Below, piece by piece: positions 55,156-63,419 of a stretch of 64,000 bases of DNA; positions within the stretch are counted from its first letter, which is position 1, and each line of letters begins with the position of its first letter. Origin of the DNA: Paracoccus methylarcula (GTDB lineage Bacteria; Pseudomonadota; Alphaproteobacteria; Rhodobacterales; Rhodobacteraceae). The notes below the pieces were generated by a model, which worked only from the letters and a program-made list of their open reading frames with translations, searched no databases and was not told the DNA's origin. A program made the position numbers and the translations under genes. Location of the stretch: contig NZ_PXNQ02000008.1 of NCBI RefSeq assembly GCF_003007735.2, positions 124,001 through 188,000 of the forward strand, in the 5' to 3' direction.

Positions 55156-56694
55156 TCACTGCATCGCTTTCCGGAAGGCAGCCGGCGGCTCAAACTCGCC
55201 TGACCAGAGACCGCGACGTTCGGATTTCGCCCGGAATCCTTGTTGCTCATAAGCATCCGAGTATTCCAGATAAGCCACCGCCATGCCGGCCGAGACCAGG
55301 TCTTCACCCAGATCTCGTCCGTTGACACGACAGATACCAACAGAACGTCCGTAGCGGTCGCGATCCACCTCTTCGCACTCCACGACGCCCCCACCGATTA
55401 AGGCGATGAGCGCATCGCGTGATGCTTCACCGCAGGCATATACATCGCCATTCGGGCGGGCGCATTGCTGCCGGATTTCAGGAGCATCTATACCAGAAAG
55501 GCGCCAGCGCTCTCCTCCGATAGCCAGGGTGTCTCCATCGATGACACGCGTGATTCGCGATTTGGAAGCCTCTTCGCGTTCTGGGGCAGGGGATGTCTCG
55601 CGCTTTTCGGGTCTGCTGCGGGGGCGAGCGGTTTCCGCTGAATGATCCGCGGCCTCTGCCGTCACCGCATTTCCAAGATCTTTACGTATCTCATCGATCA
55701 GACGTTCCCGATCCATACCGATCGAGAACATGACACGCCTGGATGCCTCGCGATCTTCAGCTCCGGATTCGTCGCGGATCGGCCTTGCGGAGGAATAACC
55801 GGCGGCTGCCAGATGCGCGCGGGCCCAATCAAGAAGTTCAGGTTCCTTCAGACCGCGCAGGCAGACCTCAAGTGCGTTCTGCGCGCGTTTCTGCGAGAGG
55901 TCGAGATTATAGAGATAGGCCTGCGCCGGGGCTTGCCCGCTCTGGCCTTCGGACGACGCATGTCCCTCGATCTTGACTTCCGAGATATCCAGTCCAGAAT
56001 TTCTCAGGGCGGAAATCCATGGCGTGCAGAACTCTCGCAGGAATTTTTTATTCCGAATTTCCGCACTGCTTGCTTCGAACAGGATGTTCTGGGGTAGGGT
56101 AATGGTTCCATTCGCATCAATATCCCCACCGGCTTCCCTGATGCGGGGGCCAAGCTCTTCATTGAGCATATCGACTACACGTTCCTGATCGGCGGCAGCG
56201 TCCGCTAGTCGCTTGTTTATCCTTTCAGTTGTCTCATCCGGCCTCATAAGATCCTCAAGAGCGGCGCGGAGCCTTGTCTCAGGGGTGATTTCCACGGCAT
56301 CGGCGAGGCTGATCCTCGTGCCTGGCTCAAGTTCGACTGCACCGTTTAGCAACCGTTTGAGATCTTCCTCGCGCATGAAACGCGTGTAATTCGATGTATC
56401 CGCAATCGCGACTTCATCACCTGCATTCATTCCGGCCTGCCGCAACCGCAGGGCTAGGTCGAATGTCCCGTCGGACAGACCTGCGACGATGCGCCGCTTC
56501 TCCTCATCGGTGAGATCCGCGATCTGCTCCGCGACATCCAGATTCTTCTTCTCGCTTTCCACTTGCCACCAGGTAAACAGAAGCAACAGGACGAAAGTCA
56601 GGAGGATGAACGCTTCGGCGACAGTGAGCCCCATGATGGCGCCGCGCTTGTAATCGCGGCTTGAGCCGACGCCGTCATATTTTCCAGATGCCAT
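55156..56694 (-). CDS. MotB/OmpA-like stator protein fused to a staphylococcal-nuclease domain
   Basis: 512 residues in four parts: a short basic cytoplasmic N-terminus, one transmembrane helix (residues ~22-43, GLTVAEAFILLTFVLLLLFTWW), an OmpA/MotB-type peptidoglycan-binding domain (~195-325; ILFEASSAEIRNKKF, GHASSEG, LSQKRAQNALEVC, SRRVMFSIG), and a C-terminal SNase domain (~378-510) with the family's VIDGDTL, LSGIDAPE and DRYGR motifs intact. Glu27 sits where MotB and ExbD have the ion-carrying Asp. The orientation implies that OmpA and SNase domains are periplasmic. Start ATG 56694 has GGAG upstream. Last gene of a four-gene operon. Zorya ZorB is the nearest known architecture, but it has no nuclease. 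Confidence 0.8.
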   Translation of the reverse strand: MASGKYDGVGSSRDYKRGAIMGLTVAEAFILLTFVLLLLFTWWQVESEKKNLDVAEQIADLTDEEKRRIVAGLSDGTFDLALRLRQAGMNAGDEVAIADTSNYTRFMREEDLKRLLNGAVELEPGTRISLADAVEITPETRLRAALEDLMRPDETTERINKRLADAAADQERVVDMLNEELGPRIREAGGDIDANGTITLPQNILFEASSAEIRNKKFLREFCTPWISALRNSGLDISEVKIEGHASSEGQSGQAPAQAYLYNLDLSQKRAQNALEVCLRGLKEPELLDWARAHLAAAGYSSARPIRDESGAEDREASRRVMFSIGMDRERLIDEIRKDLGNAVTAEAADHSAETARPRSRPEKRETSPAPEREEASKSRITRVIDGDTLAIGGERWRLSGIDAPEIRQQCARPNGDVYACGEASRDALIALIGGGVVECEEVDRDRYGRSVGICRVNGRDLGEDLVSAGMAVAYLEYSDAYEQQGFRAKSERRGLWSGEFEPPAAFRKAMQ

Positions 56695-56748
56695 GCCGGA
56701 TCTCCGTGTCAACCAGCAGCACCAATCTGTCGATCCCGCTGTGACTGT

Positions 56749-58056
56749 TCATGATCGGGTTCGAACGAGTCGATCTACGGCGTTTCTAAGGGCCTCCTCC
56801 AGCTTGACGGTGGCCGCTTCGATCTGCTCTGCGGAACTGAAAATCGTCCGGCAGATGTGGTCAATGGATTGCGCCAGCTTCTCGGAAGAACCCTTCATGT
56901 CGTCGCTGAGGTTCTGGCCTGCTGTTTCATAGTCAATTCCAACCCTCGCGGCAGCACGCACGTAACCGGTGGCCCCGCCCTCGATGATTTCGCGTGCCCT
57001 GTCCAATGTCTCCGCCATGGCATCACTGTCAGACTCAACGCGCCTTGCGAGACTATCGGCATATTCGCCAAGGCGGGACTGCGAGGATTGAAGCTTGCCG
57101 GCAGCCGCCTCGCTACCGGTTGCCAGATTTTCGCTGCTCTCCTTCAGCTTCTTGAAGCTTTGCAACACCTCATAGGCTGCGTTATCGCTTCCCGTTACCA
57201 GCCTGTTGGTTGTTTCGCTCAGCTTTTCAACGCCTTCGAAGACCTCATTGGCAGCCGTGATATTCTTTTCTGAGAGTGACTGCGCAATGTCACTCATCTC
57301 ACTCATAGCGGCACCGATCCGCTCAGCCGCCTTTGCGCCGGCCTCAGCTACGGCGTCGGTCACATTGCTCAGTGCTGCTTCGGTCTGCATGCTGACGGCT
57401 TCGCGCAGGGCAGGGCCGAACTGTTCAGCCGATTTCAGGAGTTCCACTTGCATCTCCGCCATCAGCTTGTCGAAAGCCTGACGCATATGCGCTTCGCGCT
57501 CTGATGCCTGCTGCAGGCTCTCTGTCGAAAACCCTTTCACCTTGTCGAGTGAAATCCCGAGTTCGGTCCGGAAACGCCGCGCCGCTTCATTGAGCTCCAT
57601 CCGCGCCCGACGCTCGCGGCTTTCGACATCGACCTTCATCTGGAGCATGAGGACGCGCAGGAAGACCCCGACGATCGTTGAAGATAGAGCGACCCCGAAG
57701 CCGGAGATGATTTCAGGGATGAGTGTCGCGCGGTCGGTCCCATTGGCGCCGACGATATGGTAAAGCGTCACCGCAAGCGATGTCAGGGTGAACAGGAAAC
57801 CCAGATAATAGCTGTTATCCCCGATCGTTTCGGCATCCATTCGTAGGGGCGTCGCAAGAAAGGTATAAGCTGCATAGGCAACGAGAACCGTTGCCGCGAA
57901 GCCTGCAGCAAGCAGGGGTGGCACATTGATGGTTTTGAGACAAATGCTTCCAGCAGTGCCGATCAGAAAGGCCACAACCAGCGGGATGGCATCATTGGCC
58001 GGCCGTCCGCTCCTGCCATATATCCGCGTGGGACGATTTGTCTGTTTTCGCGCCAT
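56749..58056 (-). CDS. MotA/TolQ/ZorA-like membrane channel protein with long coiled-coil tail
   Basis: 435 residues: four transmembrane segments (~23-40, 46-68, 82-103, 113-138) and a ~290-residue helical, heptad-rich tail. SGFGVALSSTIVGVFLRVLMLQ in TM4 resembles the MotA/TolQ pore helix (small and Thr/Ser residues), and YLGFLFTLTSLAVTLY the preceding one. A MotA-like membrane part plus long cytoplasmic tail is the architecture of ZorA. It is placed next to a MotB/OmpA-like partner, as ion-driven stator pairs are. It overlaps the gene upstream by ATGA. The family assignment is by pattern, not by search. Confidence 0.65.
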   Translation of the reverse strand: MARKQTNRPTRIYGRSGRPANDAIPLVVAFLIGTAGSICLKTINVPPLLAAGFAATVLVAYAAYTFLATPLRMDAETIGDNSYYLGFLFTLTSLAVTLYHIVGANGTDRATLIPEIISGFGVALSSTIVGVFLRVLMLQMKVDVESRERRARMELNEAARRFRTELGISLDKVKGFSTESLQQASEREAHMRQAFDKLMAEMQVELLKSAEQFGPALREAVSMQTEAALSNVTDAVAEAGAKAAERIGAAMSEMSDIAQSLSEKNITAANEVFEGVEKLSETTNRLVTGSDNAAYEVLQSFKKLKESSENLATGSEAAAGKLQSSQSRLGEYADSLARRVESDSDAMAETLDRAREIIEGGATGYVRAAARVGIDYETAGQNLSDDMKGSSEKLAQSIDHICRTIFSSAEQIEAATVKLEEALRNAVDRLVRTRS

Positions 58057-58889
58057 CAGAGGTCACCCAACCGTTTGAGCTCGGGGAGATGGGCGCCCTG
58101 ACGTTCAAAATACATGGCCCAGAAATGCTCAATTTCGTCGAAATCAATTGAGCCTTCATTGGCTCTGGGAACCTGGTATATCACCACGTCCGCATCCAAG
58201 AATGTCATGCCGACGCGCTCAAAGTTGCCTGAATTTCTGAAGCTGTCCCAGTTGTCGCCGCGATACATGCTGAGTGCTTCGCTATGCTGCAACAGGTCGG
58301 AGACCAGGATGACACGCCGGGGGCCATCGAAGGTGACGAAGCCAGGCGTATCGGCGGCCAAAGCTTGCAGGCTTTCCATGATCGGCGAACTGTCGGCGCC
58401 GCTGGCGCTGGTCATCTCCCTGATGCGCGCCTGAAGCGGGTCCAGGAACTGCTCGCGATAACGTTGATCGATCAGGGACGCGTTCTGAGTGAAGGAACTC
58501 GCGGAAGCGGCATCCTGCGGTTTGCAAAGCGGTGCAGTCGCGCCCCATTTCGCCTCATCGTCACTGACTACTCCCATGGTGAACTGGGTTCCACGGGGAG
58601 CCTTGTCGACCTCACTTTCAAGCCAGGCAAGCAGTTGCGTGTGCTGCGTCAATGTAAGCGGGTCGGTCAGATCAATGAGAATCGCGGTCATTCCGACAGG
58701 TCCGGTTGCCGTGGGGCATAGTGTTTCCCTGTCAACAGCACTTGCGGTAGCTGTTCTGTTCGACCACCAGAAAAGGGCGCCCATTCCACCCATGAGCACA
58801 ATCGCCAGCCCGTAAATGAAGAGTTTTTTCATCCCTCCACGGCGGCGCGAGCTGTGACGGGCTCTGGTCCTTCTGCGATTTCGAGCCAT
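58056..58889 (-). CDS. Membrane-anchored periplasmic protein with vWA-like fold
   Basis: 277 residues. A very basic N-terminus (MARNRRRTRARHSSRRRGG) leads to one transmembrane helix (~23-43), so the rest is periplasmic. The domain begins AILIDLTDPLTLTQ, where D-L-T-D-P resembles a von Willebrand A MIDAS-type start, and later has RRVILVSDLLQHS, again vWA-like. No catalytic motif. Both ends overlap neighbours (TAATG and ATGA). It may regulate or ligand-gate the stator pair. Confidence 0.65.
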   Translation of the reverse strand: MARNRRRTRARHSSRRRGGMKKLFIYGLAIVLMGGMGALFWWSNRTATASAVDRETLCPTATGPVGMTAILIDLTDPLTLTQHTQLLAWLESEVDKAPRGTQFTMGVVSDDEAKWGATAPLCKPQDAASASSFTQNASLIDQRYREQFLDPLQARIREMTSASGADSSPIMESLQALAADTPGFVTFDGPRRVILVSDLLQHSEALSMYRGDNWDSFRNSGNFERVGMTFLDADVVIYQVPRANEGSIDFDEIEHFWAMYFERQGAHLPELKRLGDL

Positions 58890-60298
58890 TACTGAGCCGC
58901 CTGCGGCTGTTCACCGCGCTGGATTTCCTCGGGTAGCCGAAATTCCCGGAGCGCTTCATCGTAAGTCGTGAATATGACCTGAATGGCCTTGTCGACTGTT
59001 TCACTTATCCGATCTGCCTCATCTTCGGCAATCTTGCGTCGGCCGTCGTCGGTGTGGGAGGGAACATAGGCCGTGAAACTGTGTTTTTCAGCGAATGATT
59101 TTGGTTCGGCATCTGTCCGGGCTGCGCGGTTCGCGTCACGATAAAGAGCCAGGAGATAGGCCAGCTTTGTATCGCACTGATCCAGGAAGGCGAGCAAATG
59201 CGCATTCAGGGCCGATTGCCCGAAGAGGGCATCGACTGCATCCGAAATACCCTCGCGAACCTGCCTGTCCGCATCGCGCAACTCATCAATCGCATCGTCG
59301 CGCTTATCTGTCAGCTCGGCCACAGCTTCCTGTAAATCATTCTCATGGGCATCACGGGCATTCTTGAGCTCTATTTCTATACCGGCATATCCCGGGAACG
59401 GATCTGTTGCATGCCAGCCCTTGATGAATGCCAAGGTCGAGATAGTCAGACCAATTCCAATCAGGATCCAGCTATCCATACTTGTCAGAGCGAGCATCCC
59501 ATCCTGAAGCGCTGGAACGGCTCCCTTGATTGCCTCGGCCCAGGCAACTCCCTCGTCGATGAGGTCACGAAAATGCGCGATCATGAGGTTCAGGCCCAAT
59601 GCAAATATGACCCATATGGAAAGGGCTCCGAAGCCGAGGAGTTTTCTGAATATCGAACGATGGTTCAGTCCGCAGGCAAAGTAGCCAAGCATCGTGCTGA
59701 CGATGACATTCAGGGCAGAAAAGATGGTCGCCGTCAGAAGGCCGCCCAGCAGGCCCTGTTCATTGCCTCTTGAGAACATGACCGCATTCATTCCGCTTTC
59801 AATGGCTATAAATATCACCGTTATCGCCGCGAATAGGAACCAGCCCTCAAATTGCTTTGCCGGACGCTGCAACTTGTTCGTAACGCGAAAATGCTCACGA
59901 TGCGCATATGTTTCGCGTAAACGCTCGATGGACCTGGTCATTGTCGCCTTCCAGCCATGGACAGCTGAGGTGAAATCACCCTTCGCTTTCCCGGCAACGA
60001 TATCGACCTCCTTGCGAAACTCGCCGGCGCGTGCGAGCCGTTCATTATAGGTGCGCCGGTTATTCTCGAAATTTTCCAGGCCGATGCGGCGAAGCGAACC
60101 TATCCTGTCGATGATCTTGGTTTCGACGCTGTCTGGTTCAGTTGCTTCCTCACCCGGCTGGTTATCTGTCCCGCGCTGCTTTCCGATGCGTTCCAGATCG
60201 AGATCACGGGCCAACTTTTGCTCATCTATCTCAGGGAAGACCGACAGTGATGAAATCAAATCATCGGTTCGCAGGATGGATTTCAAGCGGTCTAGCAC
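58889..60298 (-). CDS. Four-TM membrane protein with coiled-coil flanks, first gene of the motor-nuclease operon
   Basis: About 469 residues. An N-terminal ~150-residue soluble part, four transmembrane segments (~152-170, 182-208, 222-242, 275-293) and a ~170-residue helical, acidic C-terminal tail (LKNARDAHENDLQEAVAELTDKRDDAIDELRDADRQ). No family recognised. GTG 60298 is preferred because GAGG lies six bases upstream (ACGAGGTTTTAC); TTG 60325 would add nine residues without a ribosome site. Its stop overlaps the vWA-like gene, so the four genes are made together. Confidence 0.65.
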   Translation of the reverse strand: MLDRLKSILRTDDLISSLSVFPEIDEQKLARDLDLERIGKQRGTDNQPGEEATEPDSVETKIIDRIGSLRRIGLENFENNRRTYNERLARAGEFRKEVDIVAGKAKGDFTSAVHGWKATMTRSIERLRETYAHREHFRVTNKLQRPAKQFEGWFLFAAITVIFIAIESGMNAVMFSRGNEQGLLGGLLTATIFSALNVIVSTMLGYFACGLNHRSIFRKLLGFGALSIWVIFALGLNLMIAHFRDLIDEGVAWAEAIKGAVPALQDGMLALTSMDSWILIGIGLTISTLAFIKGWHATDPFPGYAGIEIELKNARDAHENDLQEAVAELTDKRDDAIDELRDADRQVREGISDAVDALFGQSALNAHLLAFLDQCDTKLAYLLALYRDANRAARTDAEPKSFAEKHSFTAYVPSHTDDGRRKIAEDEADRISETVDKAIQVIFTTYDEALREFRLPEEIQRGEQPQAAQ

Positions 60299-60777
60299 GT
60301 AAAACCTCGTATCAGCATTTCTCAAACTCTGAACTATATCAATCTTCTGTGGTGCTGGCAGCCCTTTGACGTTTGCAAGTAATCATAAGGAGCATCCGAA
60401 AATCTCCCGCATCCAGTCTGATCTGGTCGAATTTGGGGATGACGAGATGTCTTCATTTGCCATGTCGGTGCGCGAGGCTTAATTATTTAGCTTCACAGGC
60501 ATTGGATGAGCAAAAATCCGCCGAGTCAAGTGGTGGAGTGCTTCCATGCCTCTTCAACTCGTCCGCATAGTTTTCAGCGATTTGCTTGCGACCGCGCTTG
60601 GTGAAGGCTGCACAGGTTCCTCTGGACTACTGAATCGAAAGGCCCACCGCGCACGTGGATGCACGATGGGCCGCACGGGTTTGTGCATGAAGGTAGTGAA
60701 GCCACATGCCGCAACCAATATATACCAACCAGTTGGTATTGCCGCAACAGGAAAAGTGACATTGGGTGCAGAAATTT
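60299..60777. other. Upstream region of the motor-nuclease operon
   Basis: About 480 bp between the operon and the next gene, without a supported gene. It contains a perfect-arm palindrome at 60722-60739 but no repressor gene next to it, and short open frames that look spurious. Confidence 0.35.
60722..60739. promoter_or_regulatory. Orphan palindrome resembling a TetR-type operator
   Basis: ATACCAAC-CA-GTTGGTAT has perfect 8-base arms and a 2-base centre, a form common for TetR/AcrR sites. It lies ~40 bp past the stop of the coiled-coil gene, with no adjacent regulator. Confidence 0.4.
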
Positions 60778-61815
60778 TCATGCGCTGATCGCTGCGGACA
60801 TGTCGCCGGTAACTGCGGCCATCACGATTTGCTTGTATTCGATATCAAGCCTGGCTTCGCGGCGTGTGACCTCGGCAGCGATTTCTTCCTCGGACAGCTT
60901 ACCTTTCTGACCTCTCGCCCACTTGGAGATAGATTTCTGGGCGTTCTTGCGCTTCTTTTTCTGATCCGGTGTCAGGTGCGACAGGTTGGCATTCGGCTTG
61001 TCACCCTTGCGGCGGCTCGCGTTATACCGCTCGCGGCCTTCGTCGGTCAGGCGGTAGGCGTCGATCTTCTCGCGCTCCCGAATTTCCGGATCATCGGCGC
61101 GGTCATGCTCTTCGATCATCTTAGCGCGCGCCTTTTCCGTCTCATAGCTCAGCGTAGCGATGACGCCGGGTGCGGCCCCGTTCGCCTCGGCTTTCTCAAG
61201 TCTGTGCCTGCAATCGCGATAGTGATTATTCGCGCGATCATACCGGGACATGTATTTACGCTTCAGTTTAGGCTTGACGGGCGTGAAGAAGTGTGAAGCC
61301 GACCAGCCGATGCTAAGCTTGTGACAGAAATACATGCGCTGACCAGTGAGCGGGCATTCTTCCGGGTCTGGCTCCCAACGGTTGCCGTTGGCGTCCATGA
61401 ATGCCCCGTCATCCTGAATGGTCAGCGGTTTGGCAGGTTTAACATCGACGGGCGACGTGTATGGCTCGGGCGTGGGTCCGCGTCTGGCGGGTTCAGGCTT
61501 CTCGTCAAGCTCTGCCTCAAGCTCTGCCCAGAATCTATCAACCTCGACGCGTTCGATTGCCTCAAGCTCTGCCTTCCGCGCTTCCAGCTCGGCGATGCGG
61601 GTGTTAGCCACGGCGATGCGGCCGCTCATTGTGTCGATCTGACCGGAAAGGCGGCTGATATACGCCGCAGCGTTCGGATAGGTGCCAATGTCAGGATCGC
61701 TAAGGTAGCGAACGATCTGGTCAAGCCCTGCCCGATAGTCGGCTAAATCGTCATGGCGACGGATAAGCTCGCGCTTGACGGCGTCAAGATCGGTGTATTC
61801 GGCTGGCTGCGGCAT
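60778..61815 (-). CDS. Hypothetical coiled-coil protein
   Basis: 345 residues, starting MPQPAEYTDLDAVKRELIRR. A coiled coil at ~45-105 (ISRLSGQIDTMSGRIAVANTRIAELEARKAELEAIERVEVDRF), a proline-rich linker, a CPLTGQRMYFCHKLSIGW block with two Cys around residue 155-170, and a very basic C-terminal half (NASRRKGDKPNANLSHLTPDQKKKRKNAQKSISKWARGQKG). The basic part suggests nucleic-acid binding. GAGG lies before ATG 61815. It adjoins structured non-coding DNA and may belong to a replication or mobilisation locus; not recognised. Confidence 0.6.
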   Translation of the reverse strand: MPQPAEYTDLDAVKRELIRRHDDLADYRAGLDQIVRYLSDPDIGTYPNAAAYISRLSGQIDTMSGRIAVANTRIAELEARKAELEAIERVEVDRFWAELEAELDEKPEPARRGPTPEPYTSPVDVKPAKPLTIQDDGAFMDANGNRWEPDPEECPLTGQRMYFCHKLSIGWSASHFFTPVKPKLKRKYMSRYDRANNHYRDCRHRLEKAEANGAAPGVIATLSYETEKARAKMIEEHDRADDPEIREREKIDAYRLTDEGRERYNASRRKGDKPNANLSHLTPDQKKKRKNAQKSISKWARGQKGKLSEEEIAAEVTRREARLDIEYKQIVMAAVTGDMSAAISA

Positions 61816-62294
61816 AAAAACCTCACTATGTGACTTCACTGCATCACTTATAACCTGAGCCGCTTCCGAGCGTCAACCGCAAGCGCGCTAAAATTGACCG
61901 CAGAGAGGCTTTAGGCTTTTGGGTGCGTATGGGTGCGGAAAACTGGAACAAGCTGCCAGTGATCTCCTGCGTGGCTGTGTGAGCGTTTCAGGCTCATAAT
62001 GACGTGAAGGTAATCTTGACGCGGAGGGTGAAACGGAGCCAGGGTGACCATGACCAGACCGTGGCTAGACCGAACGCTGCGGAGCGGCGCCGCGCCAGAC
62101 CGCGGGCAGGTGGCGGTGACGGTCTGCGGCACCGGAAGCTGCCTCACCCCTCTGTCCGGTTCGCCGTGCGGCCGCGAAGCGGCGCTTGGCACCCCGGAGG
62201 TAGGTGCATCGACAGGGCGAACTTCTGCCCGAGCTATGAAGAAGTGAAGAAAAGAAGAAACAAGGTTACTCTTAAGGAGTATCATATAATACGA

Positions 62295-62353
62295 GCAGAA
62301 GTTCACCCATCCTCGGCCCGCCTGCGGCGGACCTCCGGAGGGTGAACTTCTGC
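62295..62353. repeat. Long inverted repeat with 14-bp arms
   Basis: GCAGAAGTTCACCC at 62295-62308 is exactly complemented by GGGTGAACTTCTGC at 62340-62353. The 31-base interior contains a second hairpin (CCGCC-TGC-GGCGG). The arm end GAACTTCTGC recurs at 62219-62228. Confidence 0.7.
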
Positions 62354-62547
62354 ACATCTTTTCAGAAACGGACACCGGAGCCTATTCCTCCTCGGTGTCC
62401 GTATCGTTTCGTCACCCGTCACAGCGAACAAGAAGCTGGTTCGGTCCGATGCTCCGGCCTGACGAAGCGTCGTGCCGTTCTGGCGTCATTCGCGCGCTTC
62501 TTCCGATCAAGCTCGCACCTATTTCGCTCGGATGACTCGCCAGAGCG

Positions 62548-62633
62548 GCAGAGAGACTCACTGACGCGCGTTAGCGTCTTTCAGGTGTCAGACCACCGGG
62601 GAGGCCTTACGCGTGCTGTATGAGTCTCTCTGC
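62548..62633. repeat. Inverted repeat with 13-bp arms
   Basis: GCAGAGAGACTCA at 62548-62560 is exactly complemented by TGAGTCTCTCTGC at 62621-62633, enclosing a 60-base GC-rich interior with a smaller GACGC/GCGTC stem. Confidence 0.65.
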
Positions 62634-62841
62634 GAGTCTCTGAATCGCCGCCTCTGAGCCAGCATCCCGCCGGGTCTCATCTGATTGACCAATCACCGAG
62701 GGAGGTGTCACGATCGGCATCGAAGAGAATGGGCGTGGTGGCGTGGTGGCGTGGTTGAAGCAACTGGAAAACGGCAGCGCGCGTCAAGCCGCTCGCCCAT
62801 GAAAGCCAGTCATGATCTCGATCCCGTGACTCGTCCCATCG

Positions 62842-63222
62842 CTAGGATGGCTCGGCCGGATATCCGATCTTGAAGAGGTTCGCCAGGTTTGCGAGACGTT
62901 TGTCCTGGGTCCAGAGCCGCGTTCCCTCGGTGATTAGGGTCGAGGCGAGTAACACGAGATCGACCAGACCGCATCCCCGACCGAACAGTCTTTCCCGTTC
63001 GATGAAGGTCACCGTCTCATCCAGCGTTACCTGATTGCACGCGCGAAGATTTCTCAGGTTCGACAGGGTCCGTTCACGCGGTTCCGGCGGGGTTCCGCAG
63101 GCAAGTTCCGCCACGATCAACGGGTGGATCAGGACCCGGTCCGTTTCGAGAAGCTGGACGAGGTGATCATCGCGTTGTCTGAAATGCTGAACCCAAACCG
63201 AGGTATCGACCAGGATATTCAT
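62842..63222 (-). CDS. vapC: PIN-domain ribonuclease toxin (VapC family)
   Basis: 126 residues, complete PIN domain: ILVDTSVWVQHF (first Asp at residue ~6), the Glu in IVAELACGT (~residue 39), and later Asp residues in GLVDLVLLASTL and TQDKRLANLA. These acidic residues bind Mg/Mn for RNA cleavage. The start overlaps the stop of the upstream antitoxin gene (ATGA), the normal VapBC arrangement. It would cut tRNA or rRNA when unopposed. Confidence 0.92.
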   Translation of the reverse strand: MNILVDTSVWVQHFRQRDDHLVQLLETDRVLIHPLIVAELACGTPPEPRERTLSNLRNLRACNQVTLDETVTFIERERLFGRGCGLVDLVLLASTLITEGTRLWTQDKRLANLANLFKIGYPAEPS

Positions 63223-63419
63223 GCAGGGGCAGACCGACGCGGGATATCTGCCATGTCGGGTGCCGCCCCACCCAATGCGGCAAGACGCCGTGCCGATTGG
63301 ACCCGGACAAAGGTGGTCATGGCTTCCTTGAAGATGTCCGACGGTTTCTCCAGGCCAGCATCTGAGAGCGCGACTGCCCGTTCGAAGAGGTCATCGTCAA
63401 TGGTTACGGTTGTGCGCAT
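63219..63419 (-). CDS. vapB: VapB-type antitoxin (ribbon-helix-helix)
   Basis: 66 residues, MRTTVTIDDDLFERAVALSDAGLEKPSDIFKEAMTTFVRVQSARRL in outline, a typical ribbon-helix-helix start (beta strand TTVTID then two helices) of the type II-VapB/AbrB-independent class. The C-terminal tail (GGAAPDMADIPRRSAPA) would wrap VapC. ATG 63419 was chosen at the start of the RHH strand. It overlaps vapC by 4 bp and presumably represses the pair's promoter. Confidence 0.85.
   Translation of the reverse strand: MRTTVTIDDDLFERAVALSDAGLEKPSDIFKEAMTTFVRVQSARRLAALGGAAPDMADIPRRSAPA

Larger units (their letters stand above)
61816..62841. other. About 1 kb non-coding region with large inverted repeats
   Basis: No convincing gene on either strand. 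Two inverted-repeat structures (62295-62353 and 62548-62633) and a third copy of a GAACTTCTGC motif (62219-62228) lie here. Such density suggests an origin, transfer site or structured RNA. Confidence 0.4.

Noticed and set aside
55156..60298. Complete Zorya type I, II or III
   Set aside because: No ZorC, ZorD, ZorE, ZorF or ZorG-like gene is adjacent, and the extra genes and SNase fusion do not match the described types.
62004..62345. Frames through the inverted-repeat region
   Set aside because: Composition not protein-like and they run through perfect inverted repeats; non-coding is more likely.
62295..62633. Integron attC sites
   Set aside because: The paired arms do not show the RYYYAAC / GTTRRRY core and no integron integrase is present.
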